A DNA stretch of 64,000 bases from Bacillota bacterium (GTDB lineage Bacteria; Bacillota; Clostridia; Peptostreptococcales; Anaerovoracaceae): the NCBI GenBank assembly GCA_030536355.1, contig JAUNQD010000007.1:1-64000 (forward strand), in the 5' to 3' direction. Positions 25,421-33,916 of this stretch are shown piece after piece; within the stretch, counting starts at the first letter, position 1; the number at the start of each line of letters is the position of its first letter. The notes beneath the pieces are model-generated. The model was not told the origin of the DNA. It saw nothing but the letters and a program-made list of their open reading frames with translations, and searched no databases. Position numbers and translations under genes: made by a program.

Positions 25421-25900
25421 TTATTCAGGCTGTCTCGCACCGCACTCTCCGCAGAAACGAGTTCCCGGCTGAAGCGGTGCTCCGCATGATACGCAGTTCT
25501 GTGCTCCCATCTTAGCTCCGCATTCCTGGCAGAATCTTGTGCCTTCAGGATTGTCATATCCGCAGCTAGGGCATCTTGCCGCTGCCGCTGCATCCGCCGC
25601 TGCCTTTTCTCTGGCTTCGTGTTCTGCCTTCTGTGAATCCAGCTCACTTGTCGCTGCCTGCAGATTGCTCTGGATCAATCTCAGCTTATCGGCGTATTCA
25701 GGGAAAGCTTCCAGTCCGTACTGTGCTACAGCTTTCCTTCCTATCTCTACATATATGTCAGCTTCCTGCTTCTTCAGGTCGCTTACCTGTGTCTGTGCAT
25801 TTATCATCTTCACTGCCGGGTCATCCTGCGGCATGAAGCTGCTCAGTCCTTTAACGATACCTCCCAGGTTTCCTAAGTTTCCAAATAAATCGTTAGCCAT
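25421..25900 (-). CDS. Coiled-coil protein with two C-terminal zinc ribbons
   Basis: A 159-residue protein. Residues about 30-110 form a continuous charged helix with heptad-like spacing (VSDLKKQEADIYVEIGRKAV ... SELDSQKAEHEAREKAAA), followed by CPSCGYDNPEGTRFCQECG and CVSCGAPLQPGTRFCGECG. The architecture suggests oligomerisation plus binding to a shared target. AAGGAGG precedes the ATG; the upstream gene ends 4 bp away. Confidence 0.82.
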   Translation of the reverse strand: MANDLFGNLGNLGGIVKGLSSFMPQDDPAVKMINAQTQVSDLKKQEADIYVEIGRKAVAQYGLEAFPEYADKLRLIQSNLQAATSELDSQKAEHEAREKAAADAAAAARCPSCGYDNPEGTRFCQECGAKMGAQNCVSCGAPLQPGTRFCGECGARQPE

Positions 25901-25903
25901 CTT

Positions 25904-26218
25904 TTATACCCTCCTTATATTACATTGTTTACATTCCATGATGTCCGGATCGAACATCTCATCGCACACCCACTTGCCGCATTTCCTGCATTGATTGAAA
26001 TAGCGTGCCAGATCCTGGACAGCTCGCGCCTTTGCGCTGTTGTACTTTTTCTGACGCAAGCCTCCGGCACAGCCTTCTTCCAAAAGCTGCAGCAGCTCTT
26101 CACCTCTGCATGATAGCGGCAGCTTGACGGAATACCTTTTCTCGCCGCTAGTCTCGCACTTTGCATAAAATCTTCTTTTTTCATGATCTACTAAGATCTG
26201 TTCATATAACTGCCGCAT
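25904..26218 (-). CDS. Small Cys-rich protein, first gene of the zinc-ribbon operon
   Basis: A 104-residue protein. The N-terminal half is a small alpha/beta region with YEQILVDHEKRRFYAKCETSGEKRYSV; the C-terminus has CRKCGKWVC and CKQC, a single zinc centre. AAGGAGG lies just before the ATG at 26218, preferred to an upstream in-frame ATG. Function unknown. Confidence 0.75.
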   Translation of the reverse strand: MRQLYEQILVDHEKRRFYAKCETSGEKRYSVKLPLSCRGEELLQLLEEGCAGGLRQKKYNSAKARAVQDLARYFNQCRKCGKWVCDEMFDPDIMECKQCNIRRV

Positions 26219-26288
26219 TTCACACCTCCTTCTCGTTTTCATGACTTTTGCGATTTTTTAAGATATGTGAGATTTTTTCTCTGATAAA

Positions 26289-26317
26289 CTGACAGATTAG
26301 AATAATCGTGCTATAAT
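26289..26317 (+). promoter_or_regulatory. Promoter of the LuxR-type regulator gene
   Basis: CTGACA, 17 bp, TATAAT with TGC extended -10. The promoter is bracketed by CTGACA/TGTCAG arms (26289 and about 26323). A GC-rich hairpin (26367-26373 with 26378-26384) lies in the roughly 110-nt leader. Confidence 0.7.
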
Positions 26318-26434
26318 GTCGTTGTCAGAACTTTCTTTATTTTAACGATAAGTACCGGGTTTTACTATCCCCCACCGGGGGGATTTCAATAAAAACAGCC
26401 TTTTGCATGCGCAATAGTTTAGAAGGAGCACGAC

Positions 26435-27853
26435 ATGAACAAGCAGATATTGGCAGAAAACGAAAACAGGAGACTCGATTATCCTCTCGGCAGGTTGATG
26501 TGTTTTGTTATGTTCAACCTATGGCAAATGGGATTCATCTATTATATGGGCCCGGCGCTGACGATTCATGACAAGACTCCTCTGCCTATCGACATGGACA
26601 GCACGACTGCTATAATTGCTGCCGGGTATGTGGTATGTATTTTATGGATAATATTTCTCCCTAAGAAATTCGTGCTTGCAGCCAGGGTGTCGACTATCGT
26701 CGCATTGCTGACAGCTGTCGGCGTTCTGCTGCCGCTGTCTGCCGAGATGCTGGCACTTCTGCTTTATGTACAGTGCTTCTGCTGCTGCTTCATGATAGGC
26801 TTCGAATCATCGACTATCGTGTATCTCTTTTCTGAAAAGACAGCCATACTTCATCTGCTTGTGGCTTATGCCATCAGCTACATGATGATAGCGTTTCTTC
26901 AGAATGATATTGCTACGCTGCCGTTCGGCATTTTCAGATGGGCGATACTTGTTATGATAGCTCTGCTGCTTTATTTCTACTTGAAGCTGCCGACAAATGC
27001 CTTCCCGACCTTTGCGAAGAGAAATTCCGAACTTGTTTTTCCAAAGAAACTCTTTGTCGGGACTTCTGTCTTCATTTTCTTCGCTTGCCTGATGGGTGTT
27101 ATCGCACCTGCAGCAGTTGCCGAAACTAAACACGGAGTGAGCTTCATATATCTGTTCGCAGCGATCACCGCATTTATAATGTATTTTCTCCATAAAAAAG
27201 CAGCTATCCATCCGCTGAGGAGCGTGACGGTAGCTGTGGGGCTGGGTATCATCGGATTCGTATTGCTGTATGCTGTCAACTATGTACCTGCACTTGCATT
27301 ACCTGCATGCGTGCTTCTGGGAGCCGGCTTGATGTCATGCGCTTTGATCCCGCTGTTTGGCTTGGAGTTGATGAGGACATATCCAAGCAAGCTGATACCT
27401 GCCATAATCATGGTCTTCGCTGTAGTTGCCGTACTTATCCAGTCAGCCCTTGTTGAAGCGTTCAGAGATTCCATGCAGCTGCTGACGATCTCTTATCTTG
27501 TGCTGATAATCGTCATGGCCGTAGTATATATGCTGCTGGAACCGCTGCTGCTCCATTCTCTGAGAGAAAAATATGGCTACAAAAGGGCTTCACAGATCGG
27601 AGATATGGAAGAAAAGGTGCCTTTCAGTGAGCTTGACCCTGCCACCTTCCCTGCTCCATTCAATCAACTGACTACTCGCGAAGTTGAAGTGACCGACCTC
27701 ATCTGCCGTGGCTACAGCAATCGCGATATTTCCAAGATACTGTTCATTTCAGAACACACTGTCAAGGATCACACTAAAAACATCTACCGTAAGCTGGGTG
27801 TACATAGCAGATTTGAACTGGCTGCGATGATAAATCGCATGAACTCACAATAA
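26435..27853 (+). CDS. LuxR-type regulator with multi-helix membrane N-terminus
   Basis: A 472-residue protein. About residues 15-385 are ten to twelve membrane helices arranged like a transporter; the C-terminal 65 residues are a LuxR/GerE helix-turn-helix (LTTREVEVTDLICRGYSNRDISKILFISEHTVKDHTKNIY). Membrane-embedded LuxR regulators of this form are common in some gut Firmicutes and Actinobacteria, where the signal is mostly unknown. AGAAGGAG precedes the ATG. Divergent from the zinc-ribbon operon with 216 bp between starts, so that operon is its best candidate target. Confidence 0.9.
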   Translation: MNKQILAENENRRLDYPLGRLMCFVMFNLWQMGFIYYMGPALTIHDKTPLPIDMDSTTAIIAAGYVVCILWIIFLPKKFVLAARVSTIVALLTAVGVLLPLSAEMLALLLYVQCFCCCFMIGFESSTIVYLFSEKTAILHLLVAYAISYMMIAFLQNDIATLPFGIFRWAILVMIALLLYFYLKLPTNAFPTFAKRNSELVFPKKLFVGTSVFIFFACLMGVIAPAAVAETKHGVSFIYLFAAITAFIMYFLHKKAAIHPLRSVTVAVGLGIIGFVLLYAVNYVPALALPACVLLGAGLMSCALIPLFGLELMRTYPSKLIPAIIMVFAVVAVLIQSALVEAFRDSMQLLTISYLVLIIVMAVVYMLLEPLLLHSLREKYGYKRASQIGDMEEKVPFSELDPATFPAPFNQLTTREVEVTDLICRGYSNRDISKILFISEHTVKDHTKNIYRKLGVHSRFELAAMINRMNSQ

Positions 27854-27863
27854 TTATGGCATA

Positions 27864-27908
27864 AAAAATAACCCCCGATTCCAAGGGTTGGAATTCGGGG
27901 GTTTTCCA
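27864..27908. terminator. Bidirectional terminator (copy 2 of a repeated terminator)
   Basis: The same 38 nt as at 20963-21000. It ends the LuxR-type gene on the plus strand (GGGGGTTTT) and rpsI on the minus strand (TTATTTTTTAT). Confidence 0.85.
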
Positions 27909-27955
27909 CACGAATGTGAGTTGAGCAATTTGTTCCGAAAATGTTGATCGATTGA

Positions 27956-28351
27956 TTAACGCTTTGAGAACTGGCTTGCTCTTCTTGCCTTCTTCAGACC
28001 GTACTTCTTTCTTTCCTTCATTCTGCTGTCTCTAGTTAAGAATCCAGCAGCCTTCAGAGCTGGTCTGTAAGCTTCTTTGTCAGCTTCGCACAGAGCTCTT
28101 GAGATACCGTGTCTCAGTGCTCCGGCCTGACCTGTGTATCCACCACCGTGTACAGTAGCGATAACGTCAAACTTACCTTCGCATCCAGCGATTTCAAAAG
28201 GTCTCTTTACTTCTCTCTTAACGATTTCCATTGCCAGGTAATCGTCGAGGGACTTCTTGTTTACTGTGATATTTCCTGTGCCAGGGACTAATCTAACTCT
28301 AGCTACGGAAGACTTTCTTCTTCCAGTTCCATAATACTGTGTCTTTGCCAT
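27956..28351 (-). CDS. rpsI: 30S ribosomal protein S9
   Basis: A 131-residue S9, standard length. N-terminal [21 protein letters not shown] and the C-terminal [11 protein letters not shown], whose tail reaches the ribosomal P site, are both intact. GGGAGG precedes the ATG. Follows rplM by 18 bp in the normal order. Confidence 0.98.
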   Translation of the reverse strand: MAKTQYYGTGRRKSSVARVRLVPGTGNITVNKKSLDDYLAMEIVKREVKRPFEIAGCEGKFDVIATVHGGGYTGQAGALRHGISRALCEADKEAYRPALKAAGFLTRDSRMKERKKYGLKKARRASQFSKR

Positions 28352-28369
28352 TGTCTAGTTCCTCCCTTC

Positions 28370-28798
28370 TTAAATATCCAGTACTTCCGGCTTCTGAGCT
28401 GCATGTTCATGCTCAGGACCAGCGTAAACCTTTAACTTCTTGTACATCTGTCTGCCCAGCTTGCCGTTTGGCATCATGCCTTTAACTGCATGGCGAACAA
28501 CTTCTGTAGGGTGCTTTTCAAGCATCTGTTCGAAAGTCATTTCTCTCAGACCACCAGGATAACCAGTGTGTCTCTTGTAGATCTTTTCCTTTCTCTTCTT
28601 ACCAGTTACTTCAACCTTTTCAGCGTTGATAACGATTACGTAATCTCCGCAGTCAACATGTGGTGTGTAAGTTGGCTTGTTCTTTCCTCTGAGAATAGCT
28701 GCGATCTGTGATGACATTCTTCCCAGGTTCTTGCCTTCAGCGTCGATAACGTACCACTTACGTTCAACTTCTGCAGGCTTTGCGATAAATGATTTCAT
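28370..28798 (-). CDS. rplM: 50S ribosomal protein L13
   Basis: A 142-residue L13 of standard length with the [18 protein letters not shown] opening and the basic [21 protein letters not shown] core. AAAGGAA precedes the ATG. First gene of rplM-rpsI, behind a 190-nt structured leader. Confidence 0.98.
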   Translation of the reverse strand: MKSFIAKPAEVERKWYVIDAEGKNLGRMSSQIAAILRGKNKPTYTPHVDCGDYVIVINAEKVEVTGKKRKEKIYKRHTGYPGGLREMTFEQMLEKHPTEVVRHAVKGMMPNGKLGRQMYKKLKVYAGPEHEHAAQKPEVLDI

Positions 28799-28989
28799 CT
28801 TCTTTTTCCTTTCTACCTACTCGGATCCCGCCGGATCTTTTTCGGCCCTGCCTACTGGGTTTTGCAAAGCGCGCTTTCACACTTACAAAGCTTTTTCGGC
28901 GATACTAAAATGTTGCTTCTAGTCGTGCTCGCTCCGGACGGATCCCCATCCTGCTCGCACTAAAAAACCGTGGCGCGTACGCGACACGG
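28799..28989 (-). promoter_or_regulatory. Structured rplM leader with a 5'-terminal terminator-like hairpin
   Basis: The transcript is expected to start near 28987. It would open with a GC-rich hairpin (28968-28977 with 28980-28989) followed directly by TTTTTTAG. The remaining leader has further pairings, for example GATCCGGCGGGATC near 28825 and a GCAAAG-family element at 28863-28877. L13 operons in Firmicutes often carry autoregulatory leaders; identity with that class is not shown. Confidence 0.55.
28863..28877. repeat. GCAAAG-family repeat in rplM leader
   Basis: TGCAAAGCGCGCTTT, 14 of 15 bases identical to the copy in the hydE-hydG gap (44171-44185). Confidence 0.45.
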
Positions 28990-28993
28990 AATT

Positions 28994-29022
28994 ATTTTAC
29001 CTCTTGTAGAATGTTTTGTCAA
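28994..29022 (-). promoter_or_regulatory. Promoter of rplM-rpsI
   Basis: TTGACA, exactly 17 bp, TAAAAT on the minus strand: the strongest consensus promoter in the window. Confidence 0.88.
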
Positions 29023-29076
29023 CAAAATAATATTCACACCTAGCCTTCTCTGTTTTGCATGAAGTCATTTACATCA

Positions 29077-29275
29077 CTTTGACGAAAACACCCATTTCTA
29101 TCTATCATTTCGTCAAAGCAACTATAACTTCTTGCGAAAACTAAGTTGGTTTTGACGAACCCCTTCAAATTATTATAGCTTTTCGTCAAAATACATTCAT
29201 TTCTCCTCGCATTAATGCGTTTTTACCAGTTGTTTTGACGAATCACACAATGCGAATTATGTTTTTCGTCAAAAC
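29077..29275. repeat. Array of three inverted-repeat units, arms TTTTGACGAA (family A)
   Basis: Three units, each with 10-11-bp perfect inverted arms and an unrelated 20-22-nt loop: 29077-29087/29108-29118, 29150-29159/29182-29191 and 29232-29242/29265-29275. The units are 31-40 bp apart. There is no T-run after them and no coding frame. The array fills the gap between maoC and the rplM promoter; I see nothing else in that stretch. Confidence 0.75.
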
Positions 29276-29310
29276 CGCTCACTGCGGGCACTCCATGCCA
29301 CATCACACTT

Positions 29311-29745
29311 CTACCCGTCTATCCTGCGACGCAGGATCGCTTCGGTCGTAGTATCCATCACCATAGTGCCGCCCTGATTGTAGATCACGAGGTTTACTTC
29401 CACGAGACCGTTGTACTTGTTTCGCGGTATCAGGTTCTTGATTATCACTTTACCAAACAGCACATCATCCTCGAATACAGGAGAACTCCAGTTGATACGG
29501 AAGCTTCTTGCTGCGATGAAGTTTTCAGTTATGATATTGGCCTTCACGAACTTTGACCATACTGACATGAAGCTCATGATGCCGGGCGCTATGATCTCAC
29601 CGAACTGGGAGGCTGCACCGAACTCTTCGTCAAGGTGTATCGGCTGCGGATCGTATTCTTCCGCAAAAGCCAGCATCTCATCTTTCTTTATTTCTACTTT
29701 CTCTATATCAAAGGTGTCGCCCACCTGAAAATCATCAAAATACAT
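29311..29745 (-). CDS. MaoC family (R)-enoyl-CoA hydratase-like protein
   Basis: A 144-residue hot-dog protein. The catalytic Asp/His pair of the hydratase-2 motif is present in AEEYDPQPIHLDEEF (near residues 30-38), followed by GEIIAPGIMSFMSV. Such proteins hydrate enoyl-CoA thioesters. The start overlaps the upstream DMT gene by 11 bp. Its CoA substrate is unknown. Confidence 0.9.
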   Translation of the reverse strand: MYFDDFQVGDTFDIEKVEIKKDEMLAFAEEYDPQPIHLDEEFGAASQFGEIIAPGIMSFMSVWSKFVKANIITENFIAARSFRINWSSPVFEDDVLFGKVIIKNLIPRNKYNGLVEVNLVIYNQGGTMVMDTTTEAILRRRIDG

Positions 29746-30703
29746 TTATCTTATCTCCTAATTGTTTATCTTCTGCCTCGCTCGGCATATTACACGCAAT
29801 AACTCCTGCGATTATCATTATCATTCCTACGACCGTATACCAGCCAAACGGATCCCCTTGAAACAGTATTCCTGTCACCACACCGGTCAGCGATGTGATG
29901 TTGACCTGTATGGACGATGCCTGTGCCGCCGGCATCTTGCCCACTATATAGTTGAGCAGTATGTAGCACATGAACGATCCGACCGCTCCGAGGAACAGTA
30001 TCGCAAGTCCCGTCTTCAGATCCTGGAAGCAGATCACGAATCCATCGAAGCCTTTGCCGCGGGCCATGTTAAGTCCATTGAACCACACCGTAGCCAGTGC
30101 TGTCATCATGAACGTCCTCTCCATGGCATTGAACTTGTCCGATATCCTTCCCGATACTATTATGAAAAGTGCACCTGTTATCACCATGCCAAGGAGTACC
30201 AAGTAGCCAAGGGTTTTCTCTCCAAATATAGATCCGCTGCTGCCAAGCAGCGCACCGATAGATACTCCGCCGCCGAAGGCGATAGCAATGAATACCCCCA
30301 GAAACGAAACGACTATTCCTATGCCTACCAGCGGCCTGATCCTTTGCTTGAGAAATACGCGGGATATCAAGACTACAGCCATAGGTATCATGGCATACAT
30401 TATTGCCGATTCGGAAGTAGTCGTCATATCGACGCCGCAAGTCTCGCAGATAGTATTTATGCAAGGCTGTATCAGCGCCATGCCGGCGACCATCCATATT
30501 GGTTTCTTGCGATAGTCGACCTTGATAAATCCCAGCAGGACAGCTATGGCAAACAACACGAATGCCAAGGTCCATCTGCATGCCAGCACTTGTATCGCAT
30601 CCAGCTGTTCAAGTGCGATCTTGGCACCGAGGAACGTCATGCCGAAAAATACCGAGCATATTATCGCAGTCAAATATACAGTTGGTTTAGTTTGTGTCTG
30701 CAT
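29735..30703 (-). CDS. DMT family transporter (EamA type)
   Basis: A 322-residue transporter with ten predicted helices in two EamA repeats (YLTAIICSVFFGMTFLGAK opens the first). Overlaps the maoC start by 11 bp, so they are co-translated; the pair hints at transport of an organic acid or its precursor. Substrate unknown. Confidence 0.87.
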   Translation of the reverse strand: MQTQTKPTVYLTAIICSVFFGMTFLGAKIALEQLDAIQVLACRWTLAFVLFAIAVLLGFIKVDYRKKPIWMVAGMALIQPCINTICETCGVDMTTTSESAIMYAMIPMAVVLISRVFLKQRIRPLVGIGIVVSFLGVFIAIAFGGGVSIGALLGSSGSIFGEKTLGYLVLLGMVITGALFIIVSGRISDKFNAMERTFMMTALATVWFNGLNMARGKGFDGFVICFQDLKTGLAILFLGAVGSFMCYILLNYIVGKMPAAQASSIQVNITSLTGVVTGILFQGDPFGWYTVVGMIMIIAGVIACNMPSEAEDKQLGDKINVF

Positions 30704-30866
30704 TTTATCTTATATCTCCCGAACTCGCGTACATCAAGAATCATATCATAAACTGCCGCCGGCAGACAAGCATATATTGCAATGCACGCTACAGCACTGT
30801 TTCTATAGCCAATCTCCCTGTACTATGTTAAAATCATCTTGTATAAAAACGCTAAAGGAGGTTCTT

Positions 30867-31217
30867 ATGCAGTTCATCTGTTATCCAAAGTGCACAACAT
30901 GCCAGAAGGCTCAGAAGTGGCTCGATGCCCACGAGATCGAATACGATATCCGCCATATCAAAGAGGAAAATCCTTCCGAGGAAGAACTCCGTGATTGGCA
31001 TGCCAAAAGCGGGCTTCCGCTAAAGAGATTCTTCAATACAAGCGGCATGCTTTATAAAGAAATGAAACTGAAGGACAAGCTGCCTGAAATGACCGAAGAC
31101 GAGCAGTATAAGCTGCTGGCATCCGACGGTCTGCTGGTGAAGCGACCTATCATCATCAAAGGCGACTTCGTTACTACAGGATTCAAAGAAAAAGAATGGG
31201 AGGAAAACATATTATGA
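30867..31217 (+). CDS. ArsC/Spx family thioredoxin-fold protein
   Basis: A 116-residue protein of the arsenate reductase-like family: FICYPKCTTCQKAQKWLDAH contains the N-terminal CxxC, and VKRPIIIKGDFVTTGFKEKEW is the conserved C-terminal RP-x-(I/V) segment. Family members are arsenate reductases, Spx regulators or YffB-like proteins; with no ars genes nearby a non-arsenate role is likely. AAAGGAGG precedes the ATG at 30867; longer in-frame readings upstream have none. Its stop overlaps the threonine aldolase ATG. Confidence 0.9.
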   Translation: MQFICYPKCTTCQKAQKWLDAHEIEYDIRHIKEENPSEEELRDWHAKSGLPLKRFFNTSGMLYKEMKLKDKLPEMTEDEQYKLLASDGLLVKRPIIIKGDFVTTGFKEKEWEENIL

Positions 31218-32227
31218 TTTTCTTAAAGAACGACTACAGCCTGGGAGCACATCCAAAAGTTTTGCAGGCTCTTACAGATACTAACATGACTCTTACTGAC
31301 GGTTACGGTATCGACCCGTTCTGCGACGGCGCTGCTGACATGATCCGTGAAATGATCGACTGCCCTGAAGCCTATGTCCAGTTCCTCACTGCCGGCACTC
31401 AGACTAACCAGACTGCTCTGGCAGCATTCCTGAGACCGCATCACAGCGTTATTTCTCCTTCCACAGGACATGTTTGCGTCCACGAAACAGGAGCCATCGA
31501 AGCTACAGGTCACAAGATCAACCACGTTCCTACGACAGACGGCAAGCTTCGTCCCGAAGACATCGACGCTGTTATGGCAGAGCACGAAGACGAACATTAC
31601 GTGAAGCCGGCGATCATCTATATTTCCAATTCAACAGAAACAGGCCTGATATACACTAAGGCTGAGCTTATCGCTCTCCGTGAAAAGTGCCTCGAATATG
31701 GTCTGCTGACTTACATAGACGGTGCCCGCCTGGCTATGGCGATGACTGCACCCGAAAACGATCTGTCCCTGACAGACCTGCCTAAATTATGCGACGCCTT
31801 CTACATCGGCGGAACTAAGTGCGGAGCCATGTTCGGCGAAGCCCTCGTTATCGTCAAGAAGGAACTTCAGGAAGATATCCGCTGGCTCGTTAAACAGAGA
31901 GGCGGCATGATCGCAAAGGGCAGACTTCTGGGAGTCCAGTTCCAGGCTCTGCTGAAAGACGGTTTCTATTTTGAGCTGGGAGCTCATGCTAATCGCCTTG
32001 CCAAGAAGCTGGCTGACGGCATCGCAGCTAAAGGATATGAATTCGCTATCCCGCCTCAGACAAACATGCTCTTCCCGCTTTTCACTAAAGAAAAGGTAGA
32101 AGAACTGAGAGAGAACGTTATGTTCGAAGGCTGGCAGTACCCATCAGAAACACACGCAGCTATAAGACTTGTGACTTCATGGGGATCTACTGAAGAAGAA
32201 GTCGATGCGTTCCTGGAACTGATTTAA
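31214..32227 (+). CDS. ltaE: Low-specificity L-threonine aldolase
   Basis: A 337-residue fold type I PLP enzyme that splits L-threonine or allo-threonine to glycine and acetaldehyde. Seen: FLTAGTQTNQTAL (PLP-phosphate region), THVCVHETGAIEATGHK block, and the PLP lysine in YIGGTKCGAMFGEA near residue 205. The ATG at 31214 overlaps the ArsC-like stop (ATGA) and has GGGAGG upstream. A terminator follows. Confidence 0.92.
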   Translation: MIFLKNDYSLGAHPKVLQALTDTNMTLTDGYGIDPFCDGAADMIREMIDCPEAYVQFLTAGTQTNQTALAAFLRPHHSVISPSTGHVCVHETGAIEATGHKINHVPTTDGKLRPEDIDAVMAEHEDEHYVKPAIIYISNSTETGLIYTKAELIALREKCLEYGLLTYIDGARLAMAMTAPENDLSLTDLPKLCDAFYIGGTKCGAMFGEALVIVKKELQEDIRWLVKQRGGMIAKGRLLGVQFQALLKDGFYFELGAHANRLAKKLADGIAAKGYEFAIPPQTNMLFPLFTKEKVEELRENVMFEGWQYPSETHAAIRLVTSWGSTEEEVDAFLELI

Positions 32228-32236
32228 AGAACACAC

Positions 32237-32275
32237 AGACCCGCAGCATATCAAAATGCCGCGGGTCTTTTTCTA
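32237..32275 (+). terminator. Terminator after ltaE
   Basis: AGACCCGC (32237-32244) pairs with GCGGGTCT (32261-32268), followed by TTTTTCT. Confidence 0.85.
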
Positions 32276-32420
32276 TAATTTTCCTTTTTATGTATTTTGA
32301 CCTTTTGGTTCCTGCTATCTACATAATATTTTTTCTGAACACGAATAAATTGACGAAAATCTTGTGTATGACATGTGAAATTCAACACTATCAGTCACTA
32401 TTTACTCGTTTCTCTCAAGA

Positions 32421-32463
32421 TTTTATGTATATTTGCCTAAGGTCCTCCTCTATATACATAAAA
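32421..32463. repeat. Inverted-repeat unit, arms TTTTATGTATAT (family B, copy 1)
   Basis: Perfect 12-bp inverted arms (32421-32432 and 32452-32463) around a 19-nt loop, in the convergent gap between ltaE and tyrS. Two more copies with the same arms and loop length lie at 49041 and 49174. The remaining 32276-32420 sequence holds one lone TTGACGAA half-site (about 32352) and nothing else I recognise. Confidence 0.7.
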
Positions 32464-32497
32464 CGACCTCTCGCCCATTCAGCAAGAAGTCGTTTTC
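32456..32497 (-). terminator. Terminator after tyrS
   Basis: Stem ACGACTTCTTGC/GCGAGAGGTCGT on the minus strand (with wobble pairs), followed by TTTTATG. Its 3' side overlaps the right arm of the family B repeat. Confidence 0.75.
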
Positions 32498-32515
32498 ATT
32501 TTTTAAATATGTGTC

Positions 32516-33853
32516 TTATACGAGCTCAACTAATACTTTCTTCTTCTTACCCTTCTCAACCAGGATCTTGCCGTCCTTGAAAAGTTCAGGTGTCACTGCG
32601 AATTTCTTGTCAGTGATCTTTTCGCCGTCGATCTTCAGGCCGCCCTGTTCGATAGTCATAAAGCCTTCTCTGTTGGAAGGAACCAGTCCCAGTTCCTTGA
32701 TGAAATTTACAACGCCCATGCCTTCGCCTGCCAGCTTGTCTGCTGCCATTTCTACTGTAGGAAGGTTTGACAGATCTCCTCCGCCGCCGAAGGCTGCTCT
32801 TGCAGCTTCCTGTGCCTTGGCCGCTTCTTCTTCACCGTGAACAAGCTTAGTTACTTCGAATGCCAGGACTTCCTTCGCCTTGTTGATTTCCTTATCTTCG
32901 AGAGAAGAGAGTCTTTCAACTTCTTCCATAGGCAGGAATGTCAGCATTCTCAGGCACTTGTTAACGTCAGCATCGCCAACGTTTCTCCAGTACTGATAGA
33001 ACTCATAAGGTGAAGTCTTCTCAGCATCGAGCCACAGTGCGCCCTTCTGAGTCTTACCCATCTTCTTACCTTCTGAGTTTGTCAGCAGGGAGAATGTCAT
33101 GCCGTAAACGTCTTTGCCTGTCTTCTTTCTTGTCAGATCAACGCCGCCGATGATGTTTGACCACTGGTCATTACCGCCAAACTGGATCTTAACATCAAAG
33201 TCACGAGCCATTACCATGAAGTCGTATGACTGGAGCAGCATGTAGCCCAGTTCCAGCATAGTCAGTCCGCCTTCACGTTCCATTCTCTGCTTGAAGCATT
33301 CTGCTCTCAGCATAGTGTTTACGTTGAAGCATGAACCGATCTCTCTCATGAATTCGATATAGCTCATCGGACGGATCCAACGTGCATTGTTTACTGATAC
33401 GGCTTTGCCCGGTTCAGGTTTTTTGTTTTCATGTCCCGGTTCATACACACCGTTATTTCCAACATATTCCCACTCGTCATCGAAATCCAGGAAACGTTCG
33501 AACAGTCTCTTGAATTGTTCACAGTTATGTTCGATAGTTTCGATAGTCATCATCTGACGCATGTCAGCTCTGCCTGAAGGATCGCCGACCATACCTGTAC
33601 CGCCTCCGATGAGTACTACAGGAGTGTGACCGAACTTCTGCATGTACATCATGATGATAACCTGCATGAAGTGTCCCACGTGAAGGCAATCTGCAGTAGG
33701 GTCAAAACCAATATAGAATTTTACCTTTTCGTTCTGTAAAAGCTCACGAACTTTTTCTTCGTCTGTTGACTGTTCAATAAAGCCTCTTTCCTTCAACACG
33801 TCATATACGTTATCGTGCTTGCTGACGCTGTCCGGTATAAAATCAAAGCCCAT
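32516..33853 (-). CDS. tyrS: Tyrosyl-tRNA synthetase
   Basis: A 445-residue class I synthetase that charges tRNA-Tyr. HVGHF near residue 60 is the HIGH motif, KKMGKT near residue 275 the KMSKS-type loop, and GGNDQWSNI the tyrosine-site block. A C-terminal S4-like RNA-binding domain (from about 385) is present. The ATG at 33853 has AAGGAG about 11 nt upstream. Last gene of the prfA operon; a hairpin of 9 GC-rich pairs (about 33877-33897) lies just upstream. Confidence 0.97.
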   Translation of the reverse strand: MGFDFIPDSVSKHDNVYDVLKERGFIEQSTDEEKVRELLQNEKVKFYIGFDPTADCLHVGHFMQVIIMMYMQKFGHTPVVLIGGGTGMVGDPSGRADMRQMMTIETIEHNCEQFKRLFERFLDFDDEWEYVGNNGVYEPGHENKKPEPGKAVSVNNARWIRPMSYIEFMREIGSCFNVNTMLRAECFKQRMEREGGLTMLELGYMLLQSYDFMVMARDFDVKIQFGGNDQWSNIIGGVDLTRKKTGKDVYGMTFSLLTNSEGKKMGKTQKGALWLDAEKTSPYEFYQYWRNVGDADVNKCLRMLTFLPMEEVERLSSLEDKEINKAKEVLAFEVTKLVHGEEEAAKAQEAARAAFGGGGDLSNLPTVEMAADKLAGEGMGVVNFIKELGLVPSNREGFMTIEQGGLKIDGEKITDKKFAVTPELFKDGKILVEKGKKKKVLVELV

Positions 33854-33916
33854 GTTTATCAATTCTCCTTATATGTGATTTGCGGCCGCGAATCGCGACC
33901 GCTGCATATTTTTATA

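Noticed and set aside
29077..29275. CRISPR-like array
   Set aside because: Only three units, repeats are inverted pairs rather than direct repeats, and no cas genes are in the window.
29762..30751. A 329-codon plus-strand open frame
   Set aside because: Shadow of the DMT gene on the minus strand; charged, low-complexity translation.
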